55,662 nt of DNA from CBDHHC01 sp050633205 (GTDB lineage Bacteria > Pseudomonadota > Alphaproteobacteria > Rhizobiales > CBDHHC01). The translations under genes and the position numbers were made by a program. The notes beneath the pieces are model-generated. The model was not told where the DNA came from, ran no database searches, and worked only from the letters and a program-made list of their open reading frames with translations. The stretch lies in the NCBI GenBank assembly GCA_050633205.1, contig JBOEGA010000043.1, positions 1 through 55,662 on the forward strand. The letters run 5' to 3'. This document shows positions 40,056 through 49,247 of this stretch, in pieces. Each line of letters opens with the position of its first letter. The first letter of the stretch is position 1.

Positions 40056-41204
40056 TCACTCTGCCGGTTTTAGGTTTGTTGTTGGCTGAACTTCAGCGTC
40101 TTCTTCTTCTTTTGCCCTGGACTTCTTTTTGCGGTCAAACAGTCCCATCACTCCGGTAGGCAGATAGAGCGTTGTAAACACAAACAATGCACCAAGAGCA
40201 AACAGCCAGATATTCGGCAACACAGTTGTAAACCAGGTCTTCGCCAGATTAACAAGAACAGCTCCGATAACAGGCCCGACCAGTGTGCCCCGTCCGCCAA
40301 CAGCAACCCAGATTACAGCCTCAATAGAGTTTGCCGGAGCAAATTCAGATGGGTTGATAATACCAACCTGCGGCACATAAAGCGCTCCTGCAACACCAGC
40401 CAGAACAGCCGATAAAACAAAGACAAAAAGTTTGTAGGACTCAGCCCGGTATCCAAGGAACCTTGTTCTGCTCTCAGCGTCTCTGATCGAAATCAGAATT
40501 TTACCGAGCTTGGAAGTCACTACAAATCGACAGATAATAAAGCCAATAGCCAGAGCCAGCACACTGAGAACAAACAGAACAACCCGTGTCTCACCAGCCA
40601 GAAGGCTATAGCCCAGAACATCTTTAAAGTCTGTCAGACCATTATTCCCGCCAAACCCCGTATTATTCTGGAAGAACGCCAGATACAGCGTATAGGTTAG
40701 GGCTTGCGTAATAATCGACAGATAAACCCCTGTCACACGGGATCTGAATGCAAACCATCCAAATGCAAAGGCAAGAATTCCCGGCACCACGACAACCATA
40801 ATAATGGCAAACCAGAACATATCAAATCCGTGCCAGAACCAGGGCAGTTCTTTCCATTGAAGAAATACCATAAAGTCTGGCAGTTCAGGATTGGCATATT
40901 TTCCACGGTCCCCGATTTCTCTCATCAGATGCATACCCATGGCATAGCCGCCAAGAGCAAAAAAGGCACCATGACCAAGGCTTAGAATTCCACAATAACC
41001 CCACACCAGGTCAATGCTTAGCGCAAGTAGTGCATAACAGGCATACTTGCCATAAATAAGCACATCACCGGTTGGGATATGGAGGAAATGGTCAGATGGA
41101 AACACAAGGTTTGCCACCGGAACATAAACCGAAATCAATCCAAGCAGGATCAGGAAAAACGTAGCTTGCTTATTGCAAGTTCTCATAATTATGGATGATA
41201 TCAT
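40056..41204 (-). CDS. urtC: Urea ABC transporter permease UrtC
   Basis: 382 aa, branched-chain amino-acid-type permease of the LivM class. Helices start with FFLILLGLISVYVPVANLVF; family signatures are YCGILSLGHGAFFALGGYAM, NNTGFGGNNGLTDFKDVLGY and WVAVGGRGTLVGPVIGAVLV. A charged C-terminal tail (KKKSRAKEEEDAEVQPTTN) extends beyond the usual end. ATG overlaps the urtB stop by 4 nt. Confidence 0.96.
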   Translation of the reverse strand: MISSIIMRTCNKQATFFLILLGLISVYVPVANLVFPSDHFLHIPTGDVLIYGKYACYALLALSIDLVWGYCGILSLGHGAFFALGGYAMGMHLMREIGDRGKYANPELPDFMVFLQWKELPWFWHGFDMFWFAIIMVVVVPGILAFAFGWFAFRSRVTGVYLSIITQALTYTLYLAFFQNNTGFGGNNGLTDFKDVLGYSLLAGETRVVLFVLSVLALAIGFIICRFVVTSKLGKILISIRDAESRTRFLGYRAESYKLFVFVLSAVLAGVAGALYVPQVGIINPSEFAPANSIEAVIWVAVGGRGTLVGPVIGAVLVNLAKTWFTTVLPNIWLFALGALFVFTTLYLPTGVMGLFDRKKKSRAKEEEDAEVQPTTNLKPAE

Positions 41205-43141
41205 GACTCTGCTGCCCGCCCTTTTTGTGGAAACAGCCCTCTGGGGCGCTTTTGTATAAACAGGATAATAAAGACAAGGATCAGAACTTTGGCAAACACT
41301 GCGCCAATAACTGGTTCCAGGAATTTATTGAGAACACCTAATGAGAATGCTCCGACAAGCGCTCCCCAAAGATTGCCAACGCCACCGAACACAACAACCA
41401 TAAAGCTGTCGACAATATATTTTTGTCCGAGATCCGGGCTGACATTATCAATCTGCGAAAGCGCGACACCGGCAATGCCTGCAATGCCACAGCCAAGTCC
41501 AAAAGTCAGTGCATCAATCCATTTTGTGCTGACACCCATAGATGCTGCCATCTGCCTGTTTTGAGTAACAGCACGGGTTTTCAGTCCATAGAATGTATTG
41601 CGCAAGATAAACATCAGGATAAAGAATGCAGCAAGGCAGAACAGGATAATTGCAAAACGGTTATAGGTTAATGACAGCCCTGCAATCTCAAGATTTCCTG
41701 TAAGCCATTCAGGAGTAGTAACAACCTGGTTCCGTGGACCAAAAATAGACCTGACAGCCTGCTGAATAACAAGGCTGACACCCCATGTTGCCAGTAGCGT
41801 ATCAAGAGGACGCTTATACAGAAACTGAATAACACAACGCTCAATAACAATACCAACCAGCCCCGCAATAGCAAAAGCAACAGGCAGTGCAATAACGAGG
41901 GAATAAGGCGACAGGGCAGGGGCGATGCTTGTTAAAACCGCCTGAACCACAAATGCCGAATAGGCACCAATCATCATCATTTCGCCGTGGGCCATATTAA
42001 TAACGCCCATCACGCCAAACGTAATTGCCAGTCCAATCGCTGCAAGCAGCAAGACTGAACCAAGGCTAAGCCCGAAGATAACATTCTGAAAAACATTCAA
42101 AAACTTCAGATGTTTTTCAATGGCCGCAACAGCTTTTTCAGCAGCCTCTTTAACAACACCCTTGCTGTTATTAACTGCTGCCGTAAGCTGATATAATGAT
42201 TTCGGATCTTTATATTCGCCAATCGCCGTAATAGCAGCCAGCTTGTCATCATCTGAAGCGTCGCTTCTCAGGATAACCGAAGCTCTGGCTTTGGCAAAAG
42301 CCTTCCTGACCGTGTCATTCGTTTCTTTCTTTAACGCAGCATCAAGTGGTGCCAGAAACTTCTCATCAGGATTTTGAAAAATCTCTTCAGCAGCTTCCAT
42401 TCGAACTGCTACATTCTTGCTTCGAAGTGTCAGGTCAGCCAAAAGCGATTTTGTAAAGTTTCGAATGGAGCTTTTCGCAGGAACCTTTTTAAATTTGCCT
42501 GTAGGAGCTGTACCTGCTTTTTCGCCCGTTACTGCATCAAGAAGTTGAAAATCAGAGCCCTGTTGTTTGACAATAAAAATCTTCTTATCTGATTTCCTGT
42601 AAAAGAGCTTCCAGAAGTCAACAGCATTATCTGCTTCAAGCGCACGAAGAACTGCAACAGCTCTCTCATGATCACTTTCAGCTATGGCAGTAATAGCTTT
42701 TTTCTGTTTGGAAAAACTACGTGTATTCAGAGCATTCACAAGTTCCGCAAAATCTGGTTTGGCAACTTCTTGCGGTGCCGCTGGCTTCTCGGCTTTTTTG
42801 GGAACTTCAGGTTGTGCAGTCTCCTGAGTTTTTTCTGTATCTTCAGATTTTAAAACTGGTTGTTTTGTCGTCTCAGCAGGTTGTGTCACCGCCTGCTCGG
42901 TTACAACTTCAGGCTTCTCAGCTTCCTTGTTAGCGGAAGCGGGAGCCTCTTGAGCTTGCTCATCTGCTTTAATAGCAGGAGTTTCAACCTTGATCTCTTG
43001 CCTTTGGTTTTCCTGTGCCAGAACCTCAGGAGAAGTGCTCAACAATATATGGCAGGTAACCAGAAACAGTAAGGTTAGAAAGTATAAGGGTCGAAAAGAA
43101 ATCCGCTTTTTCAGCTTGTCATTTTTATTGGAGTGTAACAT
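41201..43141 (-). CDS. urtB: Urea ABC transporter permease UrtB with a large periplasmic N-terminal domain
   Basis: 646 aa from ATG 43141. An upstream ATG at 43219 would put a perfect 12-bp stem-loop in the coding region, so the later start, which gives a normal signal peptide (KKRISFRPLYFLTLLFLVTC...), is preferred. After the signal comes about 85 residues rich in Pro, Glu, Lys and Gln (EAEKPEVVTEQAVTQPAETT), then a helical HEAT-like region (ALNTRSFSKQKKAITAIAES, VRMEAAEEIFQNPDEKFLAP), then the LivH-type permease (GLAITFGVMGVINMAHGEMM). UrtB proteins often carry a periplasmic helical domain, but the Pro/Glu-rich spacer makes this one unusually long. It pairs with UrtC in the membrane. Confidence 0.93.
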   Translation of the reverse strand: MLHSNKNDKLKKRISFRPLYFLTLLFLVTCHILLSTSPEVLAQENQRQEIKVETPAIKADEQAQEAPASANKEAEKPEVVTEQAVTQPAETTKQPVLKSEDTEKTQETAQPEVPKKAEKPAAPQEVAKPDFAELVNALNTRSFSKQKKAITAIAESDHERAVAVLRALEADNAVDFWKLFYRKSDKKIFIVKQQGSDFQLLDAVTGEKAGTAPTGKFKKVPAKSSIRNFTKSLLADLTLRSKNVAVRMEAAEEIFQNPDEKFLAPLDAALKKETNDTVRKAFAKARASVILRSDASDDDKLAAITAIGEYKDPKSLYQLTAAVNNSKGVVKEAAEKAVAAIEKHLKFLNVFQNVIFGLSLGSVLLLAAIGLAITFGVMGVINMAHGEMMMIGAYSAFVVQAVLTSIAPALSPYSLVIALPVAFAIAGLVGIVIERCVIQFLYKRPLDTLLATWGVSLVIQQAVRSIFGPRNQVVTTPEWLTGNLEIAGLSLTYNRFAIILFCLAAFFILMFILRNTFYGLKTRAVTQNRQMAASMGVSTKWIDALTFGLGCGIAGIAGVALSQIDNVSPDLGQKYIVDSFMVVVFGGVGNLWGALVGAFSLGVLNKFLEPVIGAVFAKVLILVFIILFIQKRPRGLFPQKGRAAES

Positions 43142-43171
43142 CTGCGCCCAACTTATTTTGCTCCCCGGGGA

Positions 43172-43197
43172 CTGAGAGGCAGCGGGCTGCCTCTCAG
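43172..43197 (-). promoter_or_regulatory. Intercistronic stem-loop between urtA and urtB
   Basis: CTGAGAGGCAGC (43172-43183), a 2-nt loop and GCTGCCTCTCAG (43186-43197) form a perfect 12-bp stem. No T-run follows in the direction of transcription, so it is more likely an mRNA-stabilising or partial-attenuation structure that lets the binding protein UrtA be made in excess over the permease. Confidence 0.75.
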
Positions 43198-43242
43198 GAA
43201 TTTTATGTAATTCAAGCATTTAAATGCTGCGAGTACAATCCA

Positions 43243-44541
43243 TTACTTGGATTTAGTACCACCACACTTTTTAGTTTTGGTATTGTAGTTACCACACTTC
43301 AGCTCTTTCCAGTCAGAAACAAGGTCTTTTGAATCCGGCAGGTAGTTTGACCATGCGTCGCCTTTTACAAGAGCAGGAGTCTGCCAGACAATGTCAAACT
43401 GGCCATTAGCCTGAATTTCACCGATTAGCACTGGCTTTGTAATATGGTGGTTTGGAAGCATTTCAGATTCGCCACCTGAAAGGTTTGGAACTTTAATGCC
43501 GATAATAGCTTCACCAACTTTGTCCGGATCAGTTGTTCCGGCTTTCTTAACTGCTTCAACCCACATTTTGAAACCGATTACGTGAGCTTCCATTGGATCG
43601 TTGGAAACACGCTTAGGGTTTTTAGTATGTGCTTTCCACTTTTTAACAAACTCAGCATTAACTGGCTTGTCTACACTCTGGAAATAGTTCCATGCAGCAA
43701 GGTGGCCAACAAGTGGTTTTGTGTCGATACCTGCAAGCTCTTCTTCACCAACTGAGAATGCAACAACTGGAATGTCTTCCGCTTTGATGCCCTGGTTAGC
43801 AAGCTCTTTGTAGAAAGGAACGTTTGCGTCACCGTTGATTGTAGAAACAACCGCAGTTTTCTTACCGGCAGAGCCGAATTTTTTGATGTCAGATACAATT
43901 GTCTGCCAGTCAGAGTGACCGAATGGCGTGTAATTGATCATGATATCTTCTTTTTTCACACCTTTAGCGATCAGGTATGCTTCAAGAATTTTGTTGGTTG
44001 TACGTGGATACACATAGTCAGTACCAGCAAGGACCCAACGCTTAACAGAACCACCTTCTTCGCTCATAAGATAGTCAACGGCTGGAACAGCCTGTTGGTT
44101 AGGAGCGGCACCAGTGTAAAATACGTTTTTCGAAGACTCTTCGCCTTCATACTGTACAGGGTAGAATAGAAGTGAATTCAGCTCTTCATATACAGGAAGA
44201 ACAGATTTACGTGACACTGAAGTCCAGCAACCAAATGTTGCAGCAACTTTGTGCTTTGAAATCAGTTCGCGGGCTTTCTCGGCAAATAGAGGCCAGTTTG
44301 ATGCCGGGTCAACGACAACAGCTTCAAGTTTCTTGCCTAGAAGACCACCTTGTTTGTTCTGCTCATCGATAAGCATAAGCATAACATCTTTAAGAGTGGT
44401 CTCGGAGATCGCCATGGTTCCGGAAAGTGAGTGTAGGATACCTACTTTGATAGTATCAGCAGCCCATGTTGCCGATGCGGCAGTAAGGGTTGCAGCAACA
44501 GTAACTGCAGCTGCCGATTTTTTTATTATGCGAGATAGCAT
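43243..44541 (-). CDS. urtA: Urea ABC transporter substrate-binding protein UrtA
   Basis: 432 aa with a signal peptide (SAAAVTVAATLTAASATWAA). UrtA signatures: DTIKVGILHSLSGTMAISET, FAEKARELISKHKVAATFGC, WTSVSRKSVLPVYEELNSLL, FYPVQYEGEESSKNVFYTGA. High-affinity periplasmic urea binding. GGAGG lies about 9 nt before the ATG, and a sigma-54 promoter about 40 nt upstream. First gene of the urt-ure cluster. Confidence 0.98.
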   Translation of the reverse strand: MLSRIIKKSAAAVTVAATLTAASATWAADTIKVGILHSLSGTMAISETTLKDVMLMLIDEQNKQGGLLGKKLEAVVVDPASNWPLFAEKARELISKHKVAATFGCWTSVSRKSVLPVYEELNSLLFYPVQYEGEESSKNVFYTGAAPNQQAVPAVDYLMSEEGGSVKRWVLAGTDYVYPRTTNKILEAYLIAKGVKKEDIMINYTPFGHSDWQTIVSDIKKFGSAGKKTAVVSTINGDANVPFYKELANQGIKAEDIPVVAFSVGEEELAGIDTKPLVGHLAAWNYFQSVDKPVNAEFVKKWKAHTKNPKRVSNDPMEAHVIGFKMWVEAVKKAGTTDPDKVGEAIIGIKVPNLSGGESEMLPNHHITKPVLIGEIQANGQFDIVWQTPALVKGDAWSNYLPDSKDLVSDWKELKCGNYNTKTKKCGGTKSK

Positions 44542-44579
44542 GTAATCTTTCCTCCGACTAAAGTTAACAATCGGTTAAA

Positions 44580-44595
44580 AGCAAATGCCATGCCA
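44580..44595 (-). promoter_or_regulatory. Sigma-54 (RpoN) promoter of urtA
   Basis: On the minus strand TGGCAT (44595-44590), GGCAT, TTGCT (44584-44580) matches the -24/-12 consensus TGGCAC-N5-TTGCA/T with five spacer bases and both invariant GG and GC pairs. Transcription would start near 44569, giving a leader of about 28 nt before the urtA ATG. This fits NtrC control of urea uptake under nitrogen limitation. Confidence 0.8.
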
Positions 44596-44878
44596 TTATT
44601 ATAATATTATTTAGTTGAGAAGTTTCACTTTGATTTTTAAAGGAAAAAAATAGTTCCCGGGAATTTCACAATAATTTTATTAAGCATGAAAAAATGACGC
44701 AGTATAATAAATAAGCAGCATCCGATCTATGTGCTTAATAAATGGGCATGCAGGCGTTGAGTTATGTAAGCTATCATTCTCTGCCTATTTGTCAGGCATT
44801 TTTCTGCTTGTTTGTTGTTGACATGCCTAAAGAAATGGCTTGATAAATAGGGGGCTGCTCCGCCCGCTGAGTATAAGG
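44596..44878. other. Upstream region of urtA, no gene
   Basis: Noncoding. Should hold enhancer sites for the sigma-54 promoter, but no clear NtrC palindrome was identified. A 10-bp palindrome TTCCCGGGAA occurs at 44654-44663. Confidence 0.5.
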
Positions 44879-45688
44879 TTAGAGGTCCAGCCTGCTTATA
44901 AGATCTTTGATTTCCTTAACAACCAGGTCTGGCCGGCTTCTATGGATATTATGGCCAGCGCCAAGGGCTGTAACAAGTTTTCCATTTTTGAGAGATCTTG
45001 CAAATTCTTCCTGAGATCGTATCCAGTGTTCCTGATATTCTCTTGTCCGGGTTTTGCTGGGAACTGTAGCAGTAATGACCGTAACTGGGAGAGCGCCAAG
45101 TTTCTGGCCACTGGGCGTAATGCTTTCAGTTTCGGGAAGTCCGCGAATTTCCTGTTGGTCTTTTGGTGCCTGTAGGGACTGGATCAGGTAAGGTGTGGTG
45201 CAGTTCCCCAGTTTCAGTTGTTGACAGGAACTGCTGAATTCCGCAGGTCTCCCGTCAACCAGGACAACTCCCGCTGTATCTTTTGGGTAAAGTTCTGCAA
45301 ATTTAAGTGCATATAAGCCCGCATAGGAATGAGCCACAATTACGAAAGGCGGCTCAACTGCATTTGATTTCAGGCGTTTCCTGAGGTTTAAAGCGATCTC
45401 ATAAGAAGTAAGTGTTTTGGTAAAACCATCTTTGCTGCTGCCGCTGCTGCCAAAATTCCTGGTATAGGCAAAAACCTTTGTAACTTTGGATATCTTCTGA
45501 AGAACAGGTGTCCAGACCTCATGGCTATCTCCAAAATTAGCTTCAAAAATTACTGAAGGACGCCCTTCCCCCTGAACAACATATCCAAGGTTACTGGTAA
45601 AATTTATACTTTCAATGCGTTTATTCCCGGACGAGCAACTTTGGCAAAGAAATACTATTAATAACATGCTGCAACATCTCAAAATCAT
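44879..45688 (-). CDS. Alpha/beta hydrolase, exported
   Basis: 269 aa. The hydrophobic N-terminus with Cys (LRCCSMLLIVFLCQSCSSGN) suggests a signal peptide or lipoprotein anchor, though the lipobox is not classical. Nucleophile elbow VIVAHSYAGLYAL (Ser in HSYAG), acid region GVVLVDGRPAEF, and His in ALGAGHNIHRSRPDLV. The oxyanion side is FEANFGDSHEVWTPV. A periplasmic or outer-membrane esterase is likely; substrate unknown. Confidence 0.85.
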   Translation of the reverse strand: MILRCCSMLLIVFLCQSCSSGNKRIESINFTSNLGYVVQGEGRPSVIFEANFGDSHEVWTPVLQKISKVTKVFAYTRNFGSSGSSKDGFTKTLTSYEIALNLRKRLKSNAVEPPFVIVAHSYAGLYALKFAELYPKDTAGVVLVDGRPAEFSSSCQQLKLGNCTTPYLIQSLQAPKDQQEIRGLPETESITPSGQKLGALPVTVITATVPSKTRTREYQEHWIRSQEEFARSLKNGKLVTALGAGHNIHRSRPDLVVKEIKDLISRLDL

Positions 45689-46409
45689 CTGAGTTACCCG
45701 TAATACTTGTTATTGCTTCATAAATATTTTGGTGGACCGCAGGATTACCTGGCTCTTTATATAATAGACTGAGGAATTATTAGATGTGACACTTCATAGC
45801 AAAACACCAGTGTCAGCACTATCCCCATATGGTGATTAGTCTTGGTAAAACAATAGGTTTTATATACCATCGTATAAAGAGAATTACCATTTTTTTGCTG
45901 ATAATGTGAATAATACTGATCAGTTCGGAATAAAACTTTAGAGCATGTATTAACCATATGCTCATCTTCCCGTAAATATACCGGAAAATATCTTGTGTCA
46001 TTGTGTAATTATTGTTTTTCAGTAACAAAGATGTTATATTTAACAGAATAAAGTATGTGTAATCCCATAAATAAAGACATAAATAACGATATAAAAATGG
46101 TAACAAAACATGAGATAACAATAAGCTGTCCCATTGTAACTTGAAATTACAGGGTGTGTTGTGTACGACATAACATATATGATTCTGAGTATATAAGCTT
46201 TTTGAAATTATGTGGTTAAAGTGAATATCGCTAGTCAGGGATTGAAAATTGTACGCGTGTATCTTTGGGGGGTGCCCCTTATCACGTTTCTGATTTTTGA
46301 ATTCTGAGGGGGTGACTGCATTACGGTATTTTAACCCGAATGAGATGCCGCGAAGTTCCGTATTGTGTGTTACGGAAAATTGCGTTGAGGGCAATGAAGA
46401 GGATAACAA
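45689..46409. other. AT-rich intergenic region, no convincing gene
   Basis: About 720 nt, strongly A/T. A 196-codon minus-strand frame (45819-46409) translates to Ile/Leu/Tyr/Phe-rich sequence without a start site or family and overlaps the XRE gene promoter, so it is not accepted. Composition is unlike the neighbours; a decayed membrane protein or acquired DNA is possible. Confidence 0.5.
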
Positions 46410-46622
46410 ATGCCTATAGTGGTTAGACTTGATGTGATGCTGGCAAAAAGAAAAATGAGATCAAAAGATCTGGCTCAGCAGGTTGGTATTACAGAGCAAA
46501 ACCTTTCTCTTTTAAAATCGGGCAAGGTTAAGGGAATTCGTTTCGAAACATTAAATAAAATATGTGAATCCCTGGAATGCCAGCCCGGTGACATACTTGA
46601 ATTTGAGCTGACAGAAGAATAG
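46410..46622 (+). CDS. Small XRE-family transcriptional regulator (YozG-like)
   Basis: 70 aa, a single Cro/CI-type helix-turn-helix: MLAKRKMRSKDLAQQVGITE, QNLSLLKSGKVKGIRFETLN, KICESLECQPGDILEF. The closing CxPGDILEF is typical of the YozG-like group, which often regulates a neighbouring DUF2975 membrane protein; none is seen here. GAGGA lies 7 nt before the ATG. The patatin-like gene starts 237 nt downstream. Confidence 0.9.
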   Translation: MPIVVRLDVMLAKRKMRSKDLAQQVGITEQNLSLLKSGKVKGIRFETLNKICESLECQPGDILEFELTEE

Positions 46623-46859
46623 ACAAAACAGCTCTGTACTAAAGGTGTGACCTTTAACAAAGCCACACCTCCCATTCTGTAAATATTATTTCTGGCCTAC
46701 ACTTTGTGAGCCTTAATGCTTGTTTTTGTAAATAATATTTCAATAATTCATGAAATATAAAACATTGGTGATTTTTCTGTTTCTAACTTTAATATTTTGG
46801 GATCTGTTTATCCTTTGTCAGACGATTTCTGGTAAAATTTAGCTGGAAAGGAATTCAGG

Positions 46860-49241
46860 ATGCGGGAAAAAGAGCTGAGGCTGGCTATCGTATTAACGGG
46901 CGGAGTGTCTCTGGCCGTATATATGTATGGCGTATCTAAAGAGCTGCTGAAGCTTGTTCGTGCTTCCAGGGTTTATCATTCTATTCCGGATTTTCAGGAG
47001 CGGAAAAAATCAACATACAATTCATTAAATGATGATCCTCTCAGGGAAACTGATACTGAGGAAATCTATTTTGATCTCCTGAGTGAATTATCCGAACATA
47101 CGGAATTACGTGTTGTAATTGATGTAATATCGGGTGCTTCGGCAGGTGGCGTGAATGGGGTAATGCTGGGTCGGGCTATAGCACATGACCTGCCCCTTGA
47201 CGCCCATAGATCCATGTGGCTTGAACATGCTGATGTTCTGGAGCTGATGGATGAAAAAACCAAAGCCGGGCGCTGGAGTAAATTCTATCTGGAACCCTTT
47301 TTCCGGGGGCCTTTCTCCCGATTTTTCAGAATACTTGCCCCCGATGATGAGACACGTGAGAAACTGTTTACTTTCCTTAAGTCGCGCTGGTTTAGTCCTC
47401 CTTTTTCTGGTGAACGGTTTACCAGGTGGATGCTGGATGGTGCCGACAAAATGGAAGAGGGGCGAACCACCCGTTGTACTCTAATGCCGGAAGGGCATGA
47501 GCTTGACCTTTTTGTAAATGTAACAGATTTTCAGGGGCATCAGCGTCTTGTAAAACTTCACGACCCGGCACTTGCTGTTGAAACAGAGCACCGCTTGCAT
47601 TTGCATTTTAATTTCGTCAAGCACCCTACTGGCGAAAAGATATCAGATTTTGACCGGGATATGATACCATCTCTCGTTTTTGCTGCACGCGCAACTTCTT
47701 CTTTTCCCGGTATGTTCCCTGCAATGACTTTCAAAGAGATAGACAAGGTTCTGGCTGAAAGAGGGCAGTCCTGGGGAGGACGCAGCGAATTTCTGAAAAA
47801 AAACTTCCGGCCTTTGTATAAAGGCGGAAGAAATCCGGAGCGCGCTTTCTTTATAGATGGTAGCACTGTTAACGACAAACCTTTTGCAACAGCAATAGGC
47901 GCACTGGCTGGACGTCCGGCGCATAGGGAGGTTGCACGTCGCCTGCTTTTCATCGATCCCGAAGCTGATGCGGGTGAGATATCAGCTCCTATCAGTCCAC
48001 CCAACATGTTTAGAACATTACTTGGTGCTCTCATGGAAATACCAAGAAATGAGCCTGTGCGCGACGAGCTTGAACGGCTTAATGAAACCAATAAAAATGC
48101 AAATATGCTGCGCCATGTTATCGAGTTGTCCCGGCCAAATATCAATAAAATGGTTGGAGAAATAATAGGTACTGAAACAGCTCAGCCGTCAGTTGAGAAA
48201 ATTTCCAAATGGAGAACAGCAGCACATAAGGAAGTTGCTCATTATTCAGGAATGGCATTTGAAAGTTACTTTCGCCTCAAGATACTGAGAGTCATTAATC
48301 GTATAGAACAATTGATCTCCGATCTTGCAGAAGACCAGTGTGATAGCCTGAGGGCAAAAATAAATGGTAGCTTCCGGCAGTGGGCTAATGAGAATATCGA
48401 AGCATTAAAGGATAATGGGTCTGTCGCACATCCTAAAGATATAGCCTTTCTGAAAGCCTTTGACGTGGATTTCTATATCAGGAGATTACGCTTTGTAATT
48501 CAGAGGTTAAACGGATTTTATCATACGCCTCTGGATGACAAGGATGAGAAGCACTATTTCAATAGTCTGGATCGGATAAAAAATGCTCTTTATGCAAAAC
48601 TTTCTCAGGCAATGCAGCTTTGGGATGCCCGGACATACTCGGAGGCAATAAAAAGGAAGGCAGCAAGGGTATTTGAAGAAAAAGATAGCATTGGCTTTCT
48701 AACACATTTCCTTACTTCTCTTCGTAAATATATGGACCTCAAGGGGCTCGACCGGGATGCCGATGAGATATTTTCTATCGTAACAAAGAATAATACAGGC
48801 CCCAATACCCGGCGTGAGATGTTTTTGACATATGTAGGTTTTAGCTTTTTCGATCTGTTAAGCTTTCCACTTGTTCAGCAGGAAGATTTAACAGAACTGG
48901 ATGAAGTACTCATTCACAGAGTAAGCCCTAAAGATGCAAAAGCTCTGTATCACAAAAAACGGCCGTTGAGGTTAAAAGGTAAGTCTCTCAGAAATTTTGG
49001 AGGCTTCTTCAATCGCTCATTCAGGGAACATGATTATCTGGTAGGTCGTTTAAGTGCAGCAGACAGATTAGTTGATGTCATTCTGGATGTTGAACCGGGT
49101 ATCGCAGATAAGGTGGGGCTGGATGTTTCCCTGTATAAAAAGCGGTTATTCGAAAGAATCCTTGAGGCTGAAGTACCTTTTCTGAGTAAAGACCCGGATC
49201 TTATACCAGGTCTCAGAGAGCGCCTCCTGAACGACAACTAA
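46860..49241 (+). CDS. Patatin-like phospholipase family protein (TIGR03607/DUF3376 type)
   Basis: 793 aa. N-terminal patatin domain: oxyanion loop LTGGVSLAVYMYG, nucleophile DVISGASAGGVNGVM (GxSxG as GASAG), and catalytic Asp in FIDGSTVNDKPFATAI. Residues from about 400 form a long helical region typical of the large TIGR03607 patatin-like group. The Ser-Asp dyad is intact, so lipid acyl hydrolase activity is expected. No signal peptide. Ribosome site AAAGGA. Role in the cell unknown. Confidence 0.9.
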   Translation: MREKELRLAIVLTGGVSLAVYMYGVSKELLKLVRASRVYHSIPDFQERKKSTYNSLNDDPLRETDTEEIYFDLLSELSEHTELRVVIDVISGASAGGVNGVMLGRAIAHDLPLDAHRSMWLEHADVLELMDEKTKAGRWSKFYLEPFFRGPFSRFFRILAPDDETREKLFTFLKSRWFSPPFSGERFTRWMLDGADKMEEGRTTRCTLMPEGHELDLFVNVTDFQGHQRLVKLHDPALAVETEHRLHLHFNFVKHPTGEKISDFDRDMIPSLVFAARATSSFPGMFPAMTFKEIDKVLAERGQSWGGRSEFLKKNFRPLYKGGRNPERAFFIDGSTVNDKPFATAIGALAGRPAHREVARRLLFIDPEADAGEISAPISPPNMFRTLLGALMEIPRNEPVRDELERLNETNKNANMLRHVIELSRPNINKMVGEIIGTETAQPSVEKISKWRTAAHKEVAHYSGMAFESYFRLKILRVINRIEQLISDLAEDQCDSLRAKINGSFRQWANENIEALKDNGSVAHPKDIAFLKAFDVDFYIRRLRFVIQRLNGFYHTPLDDKDEKHYFNSLDRIKNALYAKLSQAMQLWDARTYSEAIKRKAARVFEEKDSIGFLTHFLTSLRKYMDLKGLDRDADEIFSIVTKNNTGPNTRREMFLTYVGFSFFDLLSFPLVQQEDLTELDEVLIHRVSPKDAKALYHKKRPLRLKGKSLRNFGGFFNRSFREHDYLVGRLSAADRLVDVILDVEPGIADKVGLDVSLYKKRLFERILEAEVPFLSKDPDLIPGLRERLLNDN

Positions 49242-49247
49242 ATCTCT

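Noticed and set aside
45819..46409. 196-codon minus-strand frame rich in Ile, Leu, Tyr and Phe
   Set aside because: Composition matches translation of AT-rich noncoding DNA; no ribosome site, family or signal pattern, and it covers the XRE gene's upstream region.
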